Shown: piece after piece, positions 15,493-16,700 of the stretch
How the letters are laid out: the number at the start of each line of letters is the position of its first letter
Numbering within the stretch: position 1 is the first letter of the stretch
Assembly: GCA_001770785.1 (NCBI GenBank)
Contig: MERZ01000324.1
Coordinates: forward strand, 10,487-27,186
Direction: 5' to 3'
From: Burkholderiales bacterium RIFCSPHIGHO2_12_FULL_61_11
GTDB lineage: Bacteria > Pseudomonadota > Gammaproteobacteria > Burkholderiales > Burkholderiaceae_C
DNA length: 16,700 nt
The notes under the pieces: generated by a model
Database searches by the model: none
Told to the model about the DNA's origin: nothing
The model's input: only the letters and a program-made list of their open reading frames with translations
Program-made: the position numbers and the translations under genes

Positions 15493-16638
15493 TTACAGCT
15501 CTTCAATGCGGCGTGCCGGGTAGCTGTCCCAGGCCTGGCAGCCGGGGCAGTGCCAGAAATGCTGGGTCGCATCAAAGCCGCAGGCTGCGCAGCGGTAACG
15601 CAGCAGGGGCTTGGTAGCCTGGTCCAGTGTGCGCTGCACCAGCGCATGGTGGTGTTCATTCTCGAGTTTTTCGCCGGCAATCCACTTGCTGGCCGCCACC
15701 AGGGAGGCTTGGCGTTCCAGGTGCTGCACATACCACCGTCGGGCCGACACTGGATCTTTTTCGAGCTTCACCATAGCCTCAATGAGATCGATGGAAGGCA
15801 TTTGCGCATAGCTGGCCGTCAATAGCGCCAGGGCGGCTGGCTGCTGAGCGCTGCTTTGCGCAATATTGGCCAGCAAACTGGCGGCCAGCGGCAAGCCCTG
15901 CGGTGTGGTTTTTTCCAGCTTCAGCAGAGTCTCAAAAGCATCCTGACTTAGACCCAACTGGTTTTGCAGCGAGGCCAGATCGATCAGTGGTCTGGCTGAA
16001 TCGGGTGCCATGACCGCGGCATCCATCAGGGTTTTCAGTGCCTTGCCGGTATCGCCCGCAGCCGCTGAGGCGCTGGCTTGTTCGCACAGATAATGCGCCT
16101 GCCGGGTGCTGAAGCTGCCGTGGCTGGAGTGGCCCAGCCTGGCTGCAATTTCCGTGGCATTGGCCCAGTCGCTGGAACGCTCATAAATGGACAACAACGC
16201 CAGTCGGGCCTCCTCTTCAAACGGTGTGCCTTCCAGTTTGAACAGAGCGGTCTCGGCACGATCGAGCAGACCCGCCTTCAGGAAATCAAGCGCCAGTGCA
16301 TGCTGCGCACGATCGCGGTCGGGCTGGGTCAGGTCGCCGCGCTGCATCAAGTGTTCGTGCACCCGCACGGCGCGCTCGTATTCGCCGCGGCGGCGAAACA
16401 GATTCCCCAGTGCAAAGTGCAACTCCGAGGTGTCGGGGTCGTTCTGCACGGCTTCAATGAAGGCGTCAATGGCTTGGTCCTGCTGCTCGTTCAGCAGAAA
16501 ATTCAGGCCCTTGAAGTAGGCTTTGGGCGCTTGACGGTTCTCAATACGCAGTTGCCTCAGGTCCAGCCTGGAGGCCAGCCAGCCCAGCGTAAAGGCGAGC
16601 GGAAACCCGAGCAGAACCCAGGTGAAATCAAATTCCAT
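15493..16638 (-). CDS. lapB: Lipopolysaccharide assembly protein B (TPR, rubredoxin-type metal-binding end)
   Basis: Inner-membrane-anchored cytoplasmic protein (YciM) that in E. coli adjusts LPS synthesis by promoting FtsH-dependent LpxC turnover. It is 381 aa from ATG 16638. Residues ~4-22 form the N-terminal anchor (FTWVLLGFPLAFTLGWLASR). Family segment YFKGLNFLLNEQQDQAIDAF follows, then TPR repeats (LHFALGNLFRRRGEYERAVR and further) to about residue 330. The C-terminal rubredoxin-like domain has YRCAACGFD and FWHCPGCQAWDSYPARR, two CxxC pairs. MEFDF is the usual start; a TTG at 16662 would add eight residues. No clear ribosome-binding site is seen, in line with coupling to an upstream gene. 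First complete gene of the lapB-hldE-hldD set. Confidence 0.95.
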   Translation of the reverse strand: MEFDFTWVLLGFPLAFTLGWLASRLDLRQLRIENRQAPKAYFKGLNFLLNEQQDQAIDAFIEAVQNDPDTSELHFALGNLFRRRGEYERAVRVHEHLMQRGDLTQPDRDRAQHALALDFLKAGLLDRAETALFKLEGTPFEEEARLALLSIYERSSDWANATEIAARLGHSSHGSFSTRQAHYLCEQASASAAAGDTGKALKTLMDAAVMAPDSARPLIDLASLQNQLGLSQDAFETLLKLEKTTPQGLPLAASLLANIAQSSAQQPAALALLTASYAQMPSIDLIEAMVKLEKDPVSARRWYVQHLERQASLVAASKWIAGEKLENEHHHALVQRTLDQATKPLLRYRCAACGFDATQHFWHCPGCQAWDSYPARRIEEL

Positions 16639-16700
16639 GGTGAGGCATGGTGGGGTTGTCAATCAGATTCGTGGAGGTCTCGAAGGTGGACAAGCCAGCA
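16628..16700 (-). CDS. Possible 3' end of lapA (only the last ~23 codons in window)
   Basis: On the minus strand one frame is open from the window edge, reads LSTFETSTNLIDNPTMPHHG and stops at 16628-16630. It overlaps the lapB start by 11 nt. lapA usually precedes lapB, and the overlap would explain why lapB lacks a ribosome-binding site. The tail is too short and too variable to be recognised on its own. The other two frames stop earlier (16659 and 16663). Confidence 0.35.
   Translation of the reverse strand, partial: AGLSTFETSTNLIDNPTMPHHGI

Overview
The window looks like a chromosomal segment of a betaproteobacterium, most likely Burkholderiales and perhaps Comamonadaceae. This is inferred from the gene order lapB-hldE(kinase only)-hldD-comEA on the minus strand, the high-GC codon use at both ends, and the glnS sequence. 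Two high-GC core blocks bracket a lower-GC accessory interval (about 1240-12830). Left core: the 3' part of glnS (1-1238, plus strand). Right core (12858-16700, minus strand): a putative lapA end, lapB, the heptose kinase gene, hldD and a secreted comEA-like helix-hairpin-helix gene. The LPS genes supply and coordinate heptose for the lipid A/core region.

The accessory interval reads left to right as follows. (1) A higB-higA toxin-antitoxin pair (1288-1916) lies directly behind glnS. It is followed by a second, broken copy of the last ~216 bp of glnS, so the pair sits between two diverged direct repeats. (2) An AT-richer, tightly coupled three-gene operon (2269-4090) encodes a pentapeptide-repeat protein with a C-terminal channel-like membrane region, a minimal nucleotidyltransferase and a ~98-aa unknown protein. 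Both junctions are 4-nt stop/start overlaps. This is the best candidate for an undescribed system. (3) A phospholipase-D-like protein with a C-terminal winged-helix-like domain (4169-4885). (4) Decayed tandem DUF2283-like genes (4888-5296). (5) A complete nqrABCDEF operon (5436-11314) for the Na+-translocating NADH:quinone oxidoreductase. (6) An ApbE flavin transferase whose C-terminus is fused to NqrM (11339-12601). (7) A remnant of an IS3-family transposase (about 12600-12829, minus strand), exactly at the border with the core LPS block.

The nqr cluster is functionally self-contained. It has all six subunits, the ApbE that attaches FMN to the SGAT threonines of NqrB and NqrC, and NqrM, needed for Na+-NQR maturation. 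NqrA-F would couple NADH oxidation and quinone reduction to Na+ export. Its base composition differs from the LPS and glnS flanks, and mobile-element debris and decayed genes lie around it. The whole 1239-12830 interval therefore looks like a site of repeated insertion downstream of glnS. No rRNA, tRNA or CRISPR array was seen, and no convincing intrinsic terminator.
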